From a virus, in the IMG/VR virus record IMGVR_UViG_3300008110_000418, positions 1 to 57,852 of that record: DNA of 57,852 nt; one strand, written 5' to 3'. This document shows positions 9,197 through 17,422 of the stretch, piece by piece (within the stretch, counting starts at the first letter, position 1; each line of letters opens with the position of its first letter). Position numbers and translations under genes: made by a program. A model generated the notes under the pieces. That model did no database searches, had not been told where the DNA came from, and saw nothing but the letters and a program-made list of their open reading frames with translations.

Positions 9197-9586
9197 TTAC
9201 TTTTTGTAAATATCAACATTAAATGGTTTTTTATCAATTTCTGTTTTTTCAAGATACATACGTACCTCTCTTTCTGAAATTTCTAAATTACGTGCAATTG
9301 CACTAATCACTTCGTCAGGTTTTTCATTTTTATCTTTTGATTTCTTAATGTAATTAAGCTTGCGGAATTTAACGCGAGGAAGCATCGTAATAAATGCATC
9401 ATACCAATCTTGCTTTGTATTGAATGATGCCCAATAGCGATTGGTTGTTTCATTAACAATCAATGCCATTTCGGGAGAATGCATTGTTAGCCACCTCTGA
9501 ATCAAAAAAGGCACAAAATCATTATCCTCTTCAAGAATCTCTGGGTTCTTTTGATAGAGAATATTTTTAAGATAATCAAAAAGCAT
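9197..9586 (-). CDS. Clamp loader small subunit (gp62-like)
   Basis: This 129-residue protein starts MLFDYLKNILY. The pattern DFVPFLIQRWLTMHSPEMALIVNE, then NRYW, QDWYDAF and PRVKFRKLNYIKK, then a C-terminal helix-turn region, fits the phage clamp-loader A family. gp62 joins gp44 to load the gp45 clamp on DNA. An upstream in-frame start at 9616 would overlap the DUF366-like gene. I chose 9586, right after that gene's TAA (TAATATG arrangement). The gp44 partner is not in this window; the gp45 clamp is at 52293. Confidence 0.75.
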   Translation of the reverse strand: MLFDYLKNILYQKNPEILEEDNDFVPFLIQRWLTMHSPEMALIVNETTNRYWASFNTKQDWYDAFITMLPRVKFRKLNYIKKSKDKNEKPDEVISAIARNLEISEREVRMYLEKTEIDKKPFNVDIYKK

Positions 9587-9587
9587 A

Positions 9588-10178
9588 TTAAATAATTGCT
9601 GTCTTAGATGTAGCAATGAAAATATCTTGAATCATTGAATAAAATTCTTGAATAACATCATTTGCAAAGCTTAATACGACCTGATCTGTCATTCGTGTGG
9701 AGTATGCAAATGCTGGTGCTTTTGGTCCTGCATTGATATTAATGCCTAAATGTCCGAGTGTCGCCCCATTAACTTCATGGCAAATAGAAACGCTGGCTTT
9801 GCCTCTTGGTAATACCAAGCCATGATGGTCACTTACAAATTCATTTTCAACCATGATGTCATCGCCTTCTAATGTAATTCTTGGAATGCCTTTTGAATGA
9901 AGAATTTGAGCCACCTGTGCAATGAAAAGTCTTTGAAAACATACAGCACCAAAGCGATCAAGATTTGGAATCTCCCAAACAAATTGAATTGCATCGTCGC
10001 TATGAATGAAATCATTATTCAATACATCTTCAAGGTCTACAAGATTTGATGTTACATCCATTGACCCTCGAAATGCCATAATATCTCCTAATGGATTAAC
10101 TTTCTTGCGAAGATACTTGTATGCAAATCTTTGATGAATAAGAGAACCGTCGTAACTTTTAATTTCTGTGTTATACAT
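9588..10178 (-). CDS. DUF366-like protein in queC operon
   Basis: This 196-residue protein matches the DUF366 pattern known mainly from archaea and some bacteria: YDGSLIHQRFAYKYL, GDIMAFRGSMDV, LVDLEDV, HSDDAIQFVWE, a Gln-Arg-Leu helix (CFQRLFIAQVAQIL), EGDDIMV, KASVSICHEVNGATLGHLGININ and a final ATSKT. The biochemical function is not certain to me. Its place in an operon with queC and a stand-alone amidotransferase makes a step in 7-deazaguanine metabolism plausible. The start overlaps the endonuclease V-like gene by 8 bases, and gp62 begins one base after its stop. Confidence 0.7.
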   Translation of the reverse strand: MYNTEIKSYDGSLIHQRFAYKYLRKKVNPLGDIMAFRGSMDVTSNLVDLEDVLNNDFIHSDDAIQFVWEIPNLDRFGAVCFQRLFIAQVAQILHSKGIPRITLEGDDIMVENEFVSDHHGLVLPRGKASVSICHEVNGATLGHLGININAGPKAPAFAYSTRMTDQVVLSFANDVIQEFYSMIQDIFIATSKTAII

Positions 10179-10632
10179 AATAGAGTGGTGAAGTTGTTAG
10201 TGTATTAATATAATTTGGCATGCTCACAGAATCAATGTATTTTCCTCGATACCTCCAGAATAATTTATCTCCCTTGGCATGTATCTTTTCAACAATGCGT
10301 GTTTTGAGAATATCTGAATCTCTGTTACTTGGTCTCCAATCATTTAAAAGATGCTCTGGGTATTCATCTAACTTAAATTCTTTATCTGTTACTTTAAATT
10401 TTCGATTAATAATTTCGTTTTTAATTTCATTATGTCTTTTATGAAGGTAAAGAATTTTGTCAGTCCAAAAAAGAATATGACCTTTATTCAAAGTCATAGC
10501 AGGAGGTATTTTAGCCTTCATCTGAAAATTATATTTTCTCAGCATTCCATCAACAATTAATAGCTCTGACTGTTCTGCTATTAAATGTTGATCGCATAAA
10601 ATTTCAGGATTAATTCCTGCATTACATCTCAT
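10171..10632 (-). CDS. Pyrimidine-dimer DNA glycosylase, T4 endonuclease V (DenV)-like
   Basis: This 153-residue protein resembles T4 endonuclease V, which starts excision repair of UV dimers. It has LCDQHLIAEQSEL (compare the T4 DQHLMAEYREL segment with its catalytic Glu), then a KGHILFWTDKILYLHKRHNEI segment matching the T4 GHVTFFYDKLEFLRKR region, and RYRGKYIDS near the C-terminus (T4 YKYYGKAIYA). The T4 nucleophile is the residue-2 threonine; here the protein begins MRCNAGINPEIL, so the nucleophile and N-terminal processing may differ. The start overlaps the amidotransferase stop by 4 bases. Confidence 0.75.
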   Translation of the reverse strand: MRCNAGINPEILCDQHLIAEQSELLIVDGMLRKYNFQMKAKIPPAMTLNKGHILFWTDKILYLHKRHNEIKNEIINRKFKVTDKEFKLDEYPEHLLNDWRPSNRDSDILKTRIVEKIHAKGDKLFWRYRGKYIDSVSMPNYINTLTTSPLYYV

Positions 10633-11249
10633 GGTACAAAATAAAGTGGCTTGGTGTTGTATTTATGTGCTGATATTAATTCATGACCGACAACTTCAAA
10701 TACTGTATGTTCTGCAATACTTGTTTTACATGAATCAGTTTCTACAGAAGAAAAATCACCCGACCATCTATCAATAAATAAAGTATTTGCTGATCTGGTA
10801 ATGTATAACTTTTTTGTAGTCATATTATACATCCAACATGACCATGTACCTTGTAATTTTTCAAAAAATGAAAAATCTGAATATGCATATAATAAAAAAG
10901 GAATTATACTACTGTCAATTGCATAATCAGCAATGCTCAAATTATGTTCTTTTAGTAAAGCTTTATGATTTGTCAAAATGCCATTATGAGCAACTAACCA
11001 ATTCCTAAATGAAAATGGATGGCATGTGTCTGGTGTAAATTCAAGACCAGCACCAGTAGGTGCTCTTAAATGACCAAGATATACATCCGCATCGGTATTG
11101 ATTTTAGCTTTTACATCTTCAGATTTGTATATTGTTGCTTTATTATCACTAAGAAATAATCCACCAAAGCATTTCACTCCACGAACAGAATTCGCATCAT
11201 ATAACTCATTGAATCTTTCTAACTTACTTGATTTGAAAATACCACACAT
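10629..11249 (-). CDS. Stand-alone class II glutamine amidotransferase (Ntn type)
   Basis: This 206-residue protein begins MCGIF, giving the N-terminal catalytic cysteine of class II glutamine amidotransferases. Further family features are YLGHLRAPTGAG, DTCHPFSFRNWLVAHNGIL and a late LQGTWSCWMYN strand. It releases ammonia from glutamine but carries no synthetase domain of its own. QueC is two genes upstream in the same operon. In Gat-QueC proteins of archaea and some phages this type of domain is fused to QueC and linked to amidine (archaeosine-type) formation on preQ0. A split version of that pair is the most attractive reading. A role in another amidotransfer cannot be excluded. Confidence 0.85.
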   Translation of the reverse strand: MCGIFKSSKLERFNELYDANSVRGVKCFGGLFLSDNKATIYKSEDVKAKINTDADVYLGHLRAPTGAGLEFTPDTCHPFSFRNWLVAHNGILTNHKALLKEHNLSIADYAIDSSIIPFLLYAYSDFSFFEKLQGTWSCWMYNMTTKKLYITRSANTLFIDRWSGDFSSVETDSCKTSIAEHTVFEVVGHELISAHKYNTKPLYFVP

Positions 11250-11251
11250 AC

Positions 11252-11926
11252 TTAACTATACTTTGTTAAAAACAAATTTTCACTATTTTTCCACACTTTA
11301 TCACTCGTAGAATTTAGACCTCCTGATTGATGAGTAACATGCAATGGAATTGTTGACATTTTCAATCCTGCTTTGTTTGCTTGTATGCAGAAGTCAATAT
11401 CATAATGGTGGAAATGAAATTGAGGATCGAATAGCACTCCCTTATCGATAATTGCGTTTTTATTCAGTGCTAAAAACAGACCATCCATCACTACACATCT
11501 TTTTGGTGATAATCCAAAATTAGTAGCAAATGAATGATTGTCTGGTGTAAAATGATTTACAAACCCACACCAATTTTCTTTTGGCGACATCAAATGCCAT
11601 AATGCTGGTGATTTAATTTGCATTGCACTTGCACCTGCCAATCCAAGTATTTCAAATTCACGGAATCCTTGTTCTAATTTTTCCAGCCAAAATAAGTCTT
11701 CGACAATGACGTCATCATGGACACAAACCACGTAGTCTTGCTCGCAGTGTAAAATTGCATGATTATAAACATCAGGCAATCCAATTTTATTATTATACGC
11801 AATATATGCTTGATCGCTGACTTTTGCTTTTCTGAGAAATTTAGCAAGGTGTGAATCTTTCCAAAATTCATCATGTGATTTTTGGGTAGCAGATGCAAAG
11901 TAAATATCTGTAATTTTTATACTCAT
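11252..11926 (-). CDS. Glycosyltransferase, GT2-like (GT-A fold), inside queC operon
   Basis: This 224-residue protein has a GT-A architecture. A short Rossmann start (MSIKITDIYFASATQK) is followed by the donor/metal motif YVVCVHDDVIVED at about residues 65-77, where HDD stands in for DxD, and RCVVMDGLFLALNK. A C-terminal acceptor/catalytic region FHHYDIDFCIQANKAGLKM ends PLHVTHQSGG. Such enzymes transfer a sugar from a nucleotide sugar. It overlaps queC by 4 bases upstream and lies 2 bases before the amidotransferase gene, so all three should be made together. That makes DNA-base glycosylation worth considering beside surface-glycan modification. Confidence 0.8.
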   Translation of the reverse strand: MSIKITDIYFASATQKSHDEFWKDSHLAKFLRKAKVSDQAYIAYNNKIGLPDVYNHAILHCEQDYVVCVHDDVIVEDLFWLEKLEQGFREFEILGLAGASAMQIKSPALWHLMSPKENWCGFVNHFTPDNHSFATNFGLSPKRCVVMDGLFLALNKNAIIDKGVLFDPQFHFHHYDIDFCIQANKAGLKMSTIPLHVTHQSGGLNSTSDKVWKNSENLFLTKYS

Positions 11927-12663
11927 AGGATTCCGTATTTCTTATAATCAATGGAAATTGCATATTCCATGGGATCTTTCATTTTAGCATTAATGAACCC
12001 CTGTAATCTATTAGCACACGCCACACATTCACCACATGAAATTGTTTTGATTCCAGGCACATCGATTGGGTTATAACAAGTCCATGTTAATTCAAACGGC
12101 ACATTTAATTCAGCGCCTCTATGAATAATTTCTTCTTTATTCATGGTCATTAGAGGTGCTTTAATTTCGATTGCATTCTTTCTATTAAGACAAATGACCT
12201 TATTAATTGACTCAAGAAACTCTGCAGAAGCATCCCAATATCCGGATAGAGTGTCTGCTTGTTGTGCTCCATAATATACTTCATTTGATTCGGTGCTTTC
12301 AGCAAAACCAACTGCAGTGCTCAACATAATCATATTGCGATTGGGTACATAACTTAGAGGCTGAGGATCACCAAGAACGTCTCTCGCTTTTGGTATTTCA
12401 TATTCTCCATTCAAGAGTGCCGATTTTTGAAGATAATCAAAAACATGCTTTAGTGAAATCGAATGTAAAACGACTTTGTTTTGAATTTTTGAGGTCAAAT
12501 TATCGATCACATTCTCTGCTGCCTTACATTCAATTGAATGCCTTTGTCCATAGAAGAAATTAAGACAATATAAAATTTCCCCCTCTTTTAATTGTGATGC
12601 TACCTCATAAAGCAAGACGGTTGAATCTAACCCTCCGCTAAATATAATTACCTTGTTAGTCAT
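11923..12663 (-). CDS. queC: 7-cyano-7-deazaguanine (preQ0) synthase QueC
   Basis: QueC converts 7-carboxy-7-deazaguanine, ATP and ammonia to preQ0. This 246-residue protein has the PP-loop SGGLDS at 9-14, FYGQRHSIE at 37-45, YVPNRNMIML around 105-114 and the zinc cluster C196, C210, C213, C216 near the C-terminus, so all key residues are present. A longer in-frame start at 12735 would add a non-conserved hydrophobic stretch across the promoter region. I chose 12663, which leaves MTNKVIIFSGG as in the family. It is the first gene of the minus-strand operon and is preceded by a well-spaced sigma70-like promoter whose start point should fall at the ATG. Confidence 0.95.
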   Translation of the reverse strand: MTNKVIIFSGGLDSTVLLYEVASQLKEGEILYCLNFFYGQRHSIECKAAENVIDNLTSKIQNKVVLHSISLKHVFDYLQKSALLNGEYEIPKARDVLGDPQPLSYVPNRNMIMLSTAVGFAESTESNEVYYGAQQADTLSGYWDASAEFLESINKVICLNRKNAIEIKAPLMTMNKEEIIHRGAELNVPFELTWTCYNPIDVPGIKTISCGECVACANRLQGFINAKMKDPMEYAISIDYKKYGIL

Positions 12664-12669
12664 AAATAA

Positions 12670-12698
12670 AATATAATACACTGAAATCAACAATTCAA
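12670..12698 (-). promoter_or_regulatory. Sigma70-like promoter of the queC operon
   Basis: On the minus strand, TTGAAT (12698-12693), a 17-base spacer and TATATT (12675-12670), with only 6 bases between the -10 box and the queC ATG. The predicted start point is at or next to the ATG, giving a leaderless mRNA. Confidence 0.65.
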
Positions 12699-12704
12699 GT
12701 GATA

Positions 12705-12712
12705 AATAAATA
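12705..12712 (+). promoter_or_regulatory. Late promoter AATAAATA for the 12718 gene
   Basis: The box is 5 bases before the ATG at 12718. An overlapping GATAAATA lies at 12701-12708. It is divergent from, and interleaved with, the queC promoter. Confidence 0.65.
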
Positions 12713-12717
12713 TAGTT

Positions 12718-13536
12718 ATGTCCAAGCTTAAACAAATTTTCCTATCTACTCTTCGAGAGGCTGACGAAGAAAAAACATATGATCCTACTGCAGATGAAGT
12801 GCCTCTACGCAGCAGGCTTGAGAATGATGACATTGAACCAGATGCTCTTGATGTAGAACCAGGCCCTCCGAATACAGGATATAAAGCTGAAGTCGAGGCT
12901 GCTAAAAAATGGATTACTGAAATTGAAAGATTCGTTGAATATTTAAATGACATTGACCAAGGATCAATCAACCGCCAAATTAACGTGCTCGACAGAGACA
13001 ATAGTGTCTTTAAAGGCATTGCTTCACGTATTTCGGATAAGATTGCACGTGTATCATCTGACCTCGCTGAATTAAAAGAAATTATGGCTGGATTTGTTAT
13101 CGCATCTGATCGCAAAGCTAAAAACATTCGCCTTTCAGATTCATTAAGTGTTGCTGATGTTGTAGTCGAAACGTTGTCGAGAATCGGCTTTGAAACAACA
13201 TATTCAAGCCCAAAATTATGTCGTATGGTACTTGAGACCACAGAAGGCGAACTTAAAGCTGAAGTTCATGAAGACGGTACTGTAAACGGCGAAAGCATTG
13301 ATGCTTATTTAGATCGCCTTGCATCTGAATATGATATCAATGCAATTATCGAAGATGATGTTCTTCATGAAGAAATTGTGATGGATGAAAAAATCCTCAA
13401 ACAAATCAAAGAAATTGATGATAAACTAGCGGTGCAGTGGAATCAAGATTTGTATGCAAAGCGCAAAGCTCTCCAGTCAAAAATGGAAACAAATTATATT
13501 GATGTCGCGAAAAGCTTAATTGGCGAAAAAGATTAA
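12718..13536 (+). CDS. Unknown late protein with capsid-targeting-like N-terminus
   Basis: This 272-residue acidic protein starts MSKLKQIFLSTLREADEEKTY. The first 14 residues form an amphipathic basic segment ending L-R-E before A, which fits the (L/I)-x-E cleavage rule of the T4 prohead protease. The rest is helical, with coiled-coil-like stretches around 60-130 and 220-260, and shows no catalytic motif. It is a single-gene unit with a late promoter. Its stop codon overlaps the stop of the convergent primase gene. An internal head protein is a reasonable guess from the N-terminus and late promoter; no homologue is recognised. Confidence 0.65.
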   Translation: MSKLKQIFLSTLREADEEKTYDPTADEVPLRSRLENDDIEPDALDVEPGPPNTGYKAEVEAAKKWITEIERFVEYLNDIDQGSINRQINVLDRDNSVFKGIASRISDKIARVSSDLAELKEIMAGFVIASDRKAKNIRLSDSLSVADVVVETLSRIGFETTYSSPKLCRMVLETTEGELKAEVHEDGTVNGESIDAYLDRLASEYDINAIIEDDVLHEEIVMDEKILKQIKEIDDKLAVQWNQDLYAKRKALQSKMETNYIDVAKSLIGEKD

Positions 13537-14561
13537 GACTTCATATACGACATCTTAGCATCTAATCCTTCTTTTGCGTAATTGAGAATTAGTTGATAAG
13601 GAAATTCATTCTTGTTTTTATCAATGCATATTTCATTGATGTCTTTATATTGCCAATTTGGCCATATAAAAACTGTTTCTCCTCTGTCAACTAATTCGAG
13701 AAATTTATCTGTCACCTCTTCATTTTGATCTTGATAGGGATTGTCTAGCACCCATATAATTTTATAAAAGTCAGATAATGCTTTGATTTGTTTCTCTTGC
13801 TTTGTTGTGTAGTTAATACCAGCAACTGCAACTCCATTCTTCACAAAACATGCATCAATCGGCCCTTCAAATACAAAGATATATGGAATATCGGGAGTGA
13901 TATTACTGATATTGAAAATGGTCTTGTCTGAATTAATCTTTGATAGATATTTTGGCCCATCTTGATCTGCTTGAATTTTTCTTGATTGATAAAATTCAAC
14001 ATTCTTACCAGACTCATCGTAAAAAGGAATAATAATTCTATTTCGATGAAATCGATCCTTATGAGAATAATATAATGATTTTGGTCTATTAATTGCCGTG
14101 TCTAATTTTCTTGATCGAATATATTCATCAGCATCGACAACATTACGGTCACTTTTGTAAAAGTCGATAGTATTTTCATCTAAGAGATCAATGCAATCCG
14201 TTGGAATTGCTGGTGTGTCATTTGTGTATTTTTTGTTATCTACCTTTTTAAAGAATCGTCCACTTGGTTCTGTTTCAAATCCATAATTGGTTCTTGCTTC
14301 ATTAATGATCTGTGAGGGAGACATATTTGATGCCTCTTTAATCCACCATAATGCTGACCATGAGCCTTGGCAATTATGACAAAAGAAACTATTGGTTTGT
14401 GGGTAATAATACAGTCTCTTCTTTTTAAGCCAAGATTTACCTTCCCTGCAAATAGGACATGATGCATTGTATTTGTCTCCTACGCGACGAGGCTTGCCCG
14501 CATATAAAAAGAACTTTTCCAGTACATATTCGACTGGTAATATATTGTCGTATTCTCCCAT
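13533..14561 (-). CDS. DNA primase (gp61-like)
   Basis: This 342-residue DnaG-type primase makes RNA primers with the gp41 helicase. It has an N-terminal zinc ribbon (CPICREGKSW and FFCHNCQGSW, four Cys), a linker, and a Toprim core with IFVFEGPIDACFV (catalytic Glu) and KIIWVLDNPYQD (acidic pair replaced by D-N). The frame is open to 14618, but I chose ATG 14561 (MGEYDNILPVEYV). It has AGAGG 4 bases upstream, one of the few good Shine-Dalgarno sequences here, and leaves room for the divergent gene. Helicase gp41 is at 47840. Confidence 0.88.
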   Translation of the reverse strand: MGEYDNILPVEYVLEKFFLYAGKPRRVGDKYNASCPICREGKSWLKKKRLYYYPQTNSFFCHNCQGSWSALWWIKEASNMSPSQIINEARTNYGFETEPSGRFFKKVDNKKYTNDTPAIPTDCIDLLDENTIDFYKSDRNVVDADEYIRSRKLDTAINRPKSLYYSHKDRFHRNRIIIPFYDESGKNVEFYQSRKIQADQDGPKYLSKINSDKTIFNISNITPDIPYIFVFEGPIDACFVKNGVAVAGINYTTKQEKQIKALSDFYKIIWVLDNPYQDQNEEVTDKFLELVDRGETVFIWPNWQYKDINEICIDKNKNEFPYQLILNYAKEGLDAKMSYMKS

Positions 14562-14571
14562 TGCCTCTAAG

Positions 14572-14579
14572 TATAAATA
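14572..14579 (+). promoter_or_regulatory. Late promoter TATAAATA for the baseplate cluster
   Basis: A perfect box 6 bases before the ATG at 14586, opening the long plus-strand baseplate/hub gene run. Confidence 0.75.
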
Positions 14580-14585
14580 ATTACT

Positions 14586-14960
14586 ATGAATTATAGCGAG
14601 CTGATTGCTTTTTATCAACGGAATTTATTAGGAGAAAAGGATTACCGTGGTTTTGACCCTTATCGAAAATTAGGCCAAGATCAAGGATCTATGAATATTA
14701 CAGCCAAAAAAGATGAAAATAAATATAGGCCATACAATCAAAGCTCTAGTGAATTATCAACCGACACTGACCAACAGCTTAAAAAAATAGATGTCACCCG
14801 CATTGGCTCAACTTTGCCGATTTCTGAAATTGTTGCGAGAGAATTAATGTCATACTACAACATCAAGGTCAGTGCAGAAGAGCCACAAAAAATGATAGAT
14901 TCAAAAAGCAATTTATCATTAAATTTTGGAGAGAATGGTTATTATCTAAGAAAAAATTAA
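14586..14960 (+). CDS. Unknown late protein at head of baseplate cluster
   Basis: This 124-residue protein (MNYSELIAFYQRNLLGEKD) is polar, rich in Ser, Asp and Lys, with a C-terminal region LPISEIVARELMSYYNIKV and a final tyrosine-rich end. No motif is recognised. It is the first gene after a perfect late promoter, and the next gene starts one base after its stop, so it is probably a tail or baseplate component. Its function is not inferred beyond that. Confidence 0.65.
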   Translation: MNYSELIAFYQRNLLGEKDYRGFDPYRKLGQDQGSMNITAKKDENKYRPYNQSSSELSTDTDQQLKKIDVTRIGSTLPISEIVARELMSYYNIKVSAEEPQKMIDSKSNLSLNFGENGYYLRKN

Positions 14961-14961
14961 A

Positions 14962-15744
14962 ATGAGTTGTCAAGTACCACCCGCAGTAGAATTTAATCCA
15001 GAATCTGTTAATAACAACACAACAGAAGGACCTATACCTGCCTTTTTGGAAATGATTAGTAAATGGCCTGCGGGTGTGCCATTAGACAGCATGTGGTCTG
15101 TTTATTATGTAACTCCTGAAATTAATAAAGACTTTATTACAGAACCTAAAATATCATTAAATACAAATACTGTAAACGGTGCTGGTGTTGATTATAATAA
15201 AGCGTGGGATTTGGCTGAATATCGAAATCAAATAATCAAAGCAAGCGACAAGACAATTGCTGGTTGGTATAAAAGTAATATGATTGCAACTGGCATTAAA
15301 ATAGGAGGCGATAAAATAAAAACTTCAAGAGTTGGCTCAAAAGGTTCTGAAGGATATCTTAAAGGAATTGTTACGGATGGTCGTGAGGATTTAGATACGT
15401 TAGAAATTGCTTGCTTAGAAACAAATATTTCTTATGCTGATATGGTCATTAGGCCTTGGTTATTAAAAATCGCATCATATAGTCTTATCGCTGCGTCGTC
15501 GGATGCTTCAAATACTCGTAATTTTTTAAAATCGGATATTGTCTGTACACTTTACGGATTAGTAGGACCAGGCAAAACACCAATCAAAAGAAAATCTTAT
15601 TATTTCTATGATGCATTTCCTGTGCAAGTCGAGGGCGAGTCATATAATTTCAGTACATCGAAATCAATGGAAATCCGAAGCATTAAATTTGCGTATTCTC
15701 ATTATGCTATTATTCAAGGTGAAACTAATTACCCAAAAAATTAA
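14962..15744 (+). CDS. Baseplate tail-tube initiator-like protein (gp54/tube-fold candidate)
   Basis: This 260-residue protein has a C-terminal half that looks like a tube-fold subunit: ETNISYADMVIRPWLLKIASYS, SDIVCTLYGLV, KRKSYYFYDAFPVQVEGE and SMEIRSIKFAYSHYAI form the strand-helix-strand order of tail tube and tube-initiator proteins. In T4, gp48 and gp54 cap the baseplate and nucleate tube growth. A gp48-like gene follows at 19605. The alternative is a second tube-like or hub ring protein. It lies directly after the 14586 gene with no Shine-Dalgarno sequence. Confidence 0.6.
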   Translation: MSCQVPPAVEFNPESVNNNTTEGPIPAFLEMISKWPAGVPLDSMWSVYYVTPEINKDFITEPKISLNTNTVNGAGVDYNKAWDLAEYRNQIIKASDKTIAGWYKSNMIATGIKIGGDKIKTSRVGSKGSEGYLKGIVTDGREDLDTLEIACLETNISYADMVIRPWLLKIASYSLIAASSDASNTRNFLKSDIVCTLYGLVGPGKTPIKRKSYYFYDAFPVQVEGESYNFSTSKSMEIRSIKFAYSHYAIIQGETNYPKN

Positions 15745-15752
15745 ATTACTAA

Positions 15753-16544
15753 ATGCTAAAGTCATTTAATAGCATTTGGATGCCAAGTGTCAATACTGAA
15801 ATGTATTTTTCAGAAATGACTCATTATCAAGAGAAAATTTTAGCAAAGGCTGCAAAGCAATCTAGTCCACAAATGACATCCTTTTGCAAGGCTTTGGACT
15901 CGGTCATGGCAGAAAATTGCCATTCCAAAGGCGAACAACTGAATTTCAATACAAATATAAATGATATTGTTGCGAAATTAAACTACGAAACTGACCCACA
16001 TATTGTTCGTCTGGGTGAATATAATTTTACAATAGATTGGCCGACTGTATCTTCTGAATGGCAATATCGAAAAATATCTGAATCTGATAATTCGATTAGT
16101 GTTGTGCCATTATATGTCAAAAAAATCGAAATAAGCAATCATATCATAGATTTAATTCCATTTACATATGATCAAAAAAATACTCTCCTGACTTCTTTGA
16201 ATCCGGATATATACTATCAAATTGAAAACTCAGTTGTTCAATTTCTTAAAAATGAAAAAACTAAAGAAATAATATTTGAATATAATTGCCCTTCTTGTGG
16301 TGATATGATTTTTAATTTGACATCCCATCCATCACATTTGTATTCATTTGTCTTATCCATATACAATTGCGATTTAAGAGATTTGTATATCAAAGAACTA
16401 AATTATGCGACAATGTATCCTGGTCAGAATGTTAATGAAGTGGTGCCTATTGAGAGAGATTATATGGTTACACTGAAAACAGAAATAGCACAACAGAATC
16501 GAGATGCAAAGCAATTTGAAAATAAATTCGGAGACTTTGAGTAA
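15753..16544 (+). CDS. Baseplate hub assembly protein, gp26/gp51-like (copy 1)
   Basis: This 263-residue protein carries the opening IWMPSVNTEMYFSEMTHYQEKILAKAAKQ pattern (a 'P-x-x-N-x-x-x-x-x-E-x' strand followed by a helix) of the T4 baseplate-hub gp26 family. It also has a two-cysteine knuckle CPSCGDMIF at about residue 182 and a helical C-terminus. In T4 this family takes part in building the central hub. The neighbour at 16570 is a likely relative. Assignment rests on pattern plus position in the hub cluster. Confidence 0.55.
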   Translation: MLKSFNSIWMPSVNTEMYFSEMTHYQEKILAKAAKQSSPQMTSFCKALDSVMAENCHSKGEQLNFNTNINDIVAKLNYETDPHIVRLGEYNFTIDWPTVSSEWQYRKISESDNSISVVPLYVKKIEISNHIIDLIPFTYDQKNTLLTSLNPDIYYQIENSVVQFLKNEKTKEIIFEYNCPSCGDMIFNLTSHPSHLYSFVLSIYNCDLRDLYIKELNYATMYPGQNVNEVVPIERDYMVTLKTEIAQQNRDAKQFENKFGDFE

Positions 16545-16569
16545 CCCACGTGTAAATTAATTGAAAGAC

Positions 16570-17394
16570 ATGAGTGATACTTTAAAAATTTTAAATTTTA
16601 ATGATGCTTTGAGTTTGGTTAAAAAAACAACCGATTCTGCTGTATATGAAGTTTGGATTCCATCATTGGATAAAAACGTCAAATTTCGGCCACTTAATGC
16701 AGCACAACATAAAAGCATTATTCAATGTGCTTTAAAAGCTTCGATTCTGCCTTCTCAATTTAATAATGTCTTTTATAAGATTATTAAAGAATGTGTTGTA
16801 GATATTGAGGTAGAACCAAATTCATTCACAATTCTTGATAAAATTTTTATTGCATATCACATACGCAAAAATAGCATTGGTCCTGTTGTTGATTATACCT
16901 TATCCGTTAAAAATAAGAAAAAACAGATTCAATTCCAATTAGATGATGCTATTTCCAATTTTAAAACAAAGTATCGAGAATTTGCACCCCAAACAATTCA
17001 AAGTACTGATCTTGAAATTGATGTAAAGGTGCCTACTCTGGAAGCTGAAAATGCTACGGATAGATATATCATTGATAACAATATCGATCGCATTGATGAT
17101 AATAATGAAGAAAAAATTAATAACGTATTAACTGAATCTGTTGTTTATACAATTTCAAAATTCATTCAAGAAATTCGAATTGGGTCAAATGTCATATTAT
17201 TTTATAAACTCACTACTTCTGAAAAGATTCAACTATTGAATAGTCTCGATAAACCGACATTTGATAAAATTTATAATTATGTAGTTGAATTTAATAAATT
17301 GAAGACATTACTTATGCAGAATACTGTTAAAAGTGATAACTCAACGATTGACATTAATGTTGATGTGTTGACTCCGGAATTCTTTATAGAGTAA
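16570..17394 (+). CDS. Baseplate hub assembly protein, gp26/gp51-like (copy 2)
   Basis: This 274-residue protein contains YEVWIPSLDKNVKFRPL followed by the helix AAQHKSIIQCALK, the pattern of the same T4 baseplate family as the previous gene. The remainder is helical and acidic (around 150-190) with a C-terminal EIRIGSNVILFYKLTTSEKIQLL segment. A TTG at 16561 is in frame, but ATG 16570 is the better start. The tape-measure candidate follows after its own late promoter. Relatedness of this gene to the preceding one is inferred from shared local pattern, not from an alignment. Confidence 0.55.
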   Translation: MSDTLKILNFNDALSLVKKTTDSAVYEVWIPSLDKNVKFRPLNAAQHKSIIQCALKASILPSQFNNVFYKIIKECVVDIEVEPNSFTILDKIFIAYHIRKNSIGPVVDYTLSVKNKKKQIQFQLDDAISNFKTKYREFAPQTIQSTDLEIDVKVPTLEAENATDRYIIDNNIDRIDDNNEEKINNVLTESVVYTISKFIQEIRIGSNVILFYKLTTSEKIQLLNSLDKPTFDKIYNYVVEFNKLKTLLMQNTVKSDNSTIDINVDVLTPEFFIE

Positions 17395-17408
17395 CTTTTA
17401 TAATCAGC

Positions 17409-17416
17409 CATAAATA
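17409..17416 (+). promoter_or_regulatory. Late promoter CATAAATA for the tape-measure candidate
   Basis: The box is 6 bases before the ATG at 17423, in the 28-base gap between genes. Confidence 0.7.
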
Positions 17417-17422
17417 TATTAC

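Noticed and set aside
9588-10178. Naming the DUF366-like gene as a specific Dpd enzyme
   Set aside because: I cannot confirm from memory which named step, if any, belongs to this family.
12664-12735. Longer QueC start at 12735
   Set aside because: It would add a non-conserved hydrophobic stretch across the queC promoter and the divergent gene; QueC proteins begin near the PP-loop.
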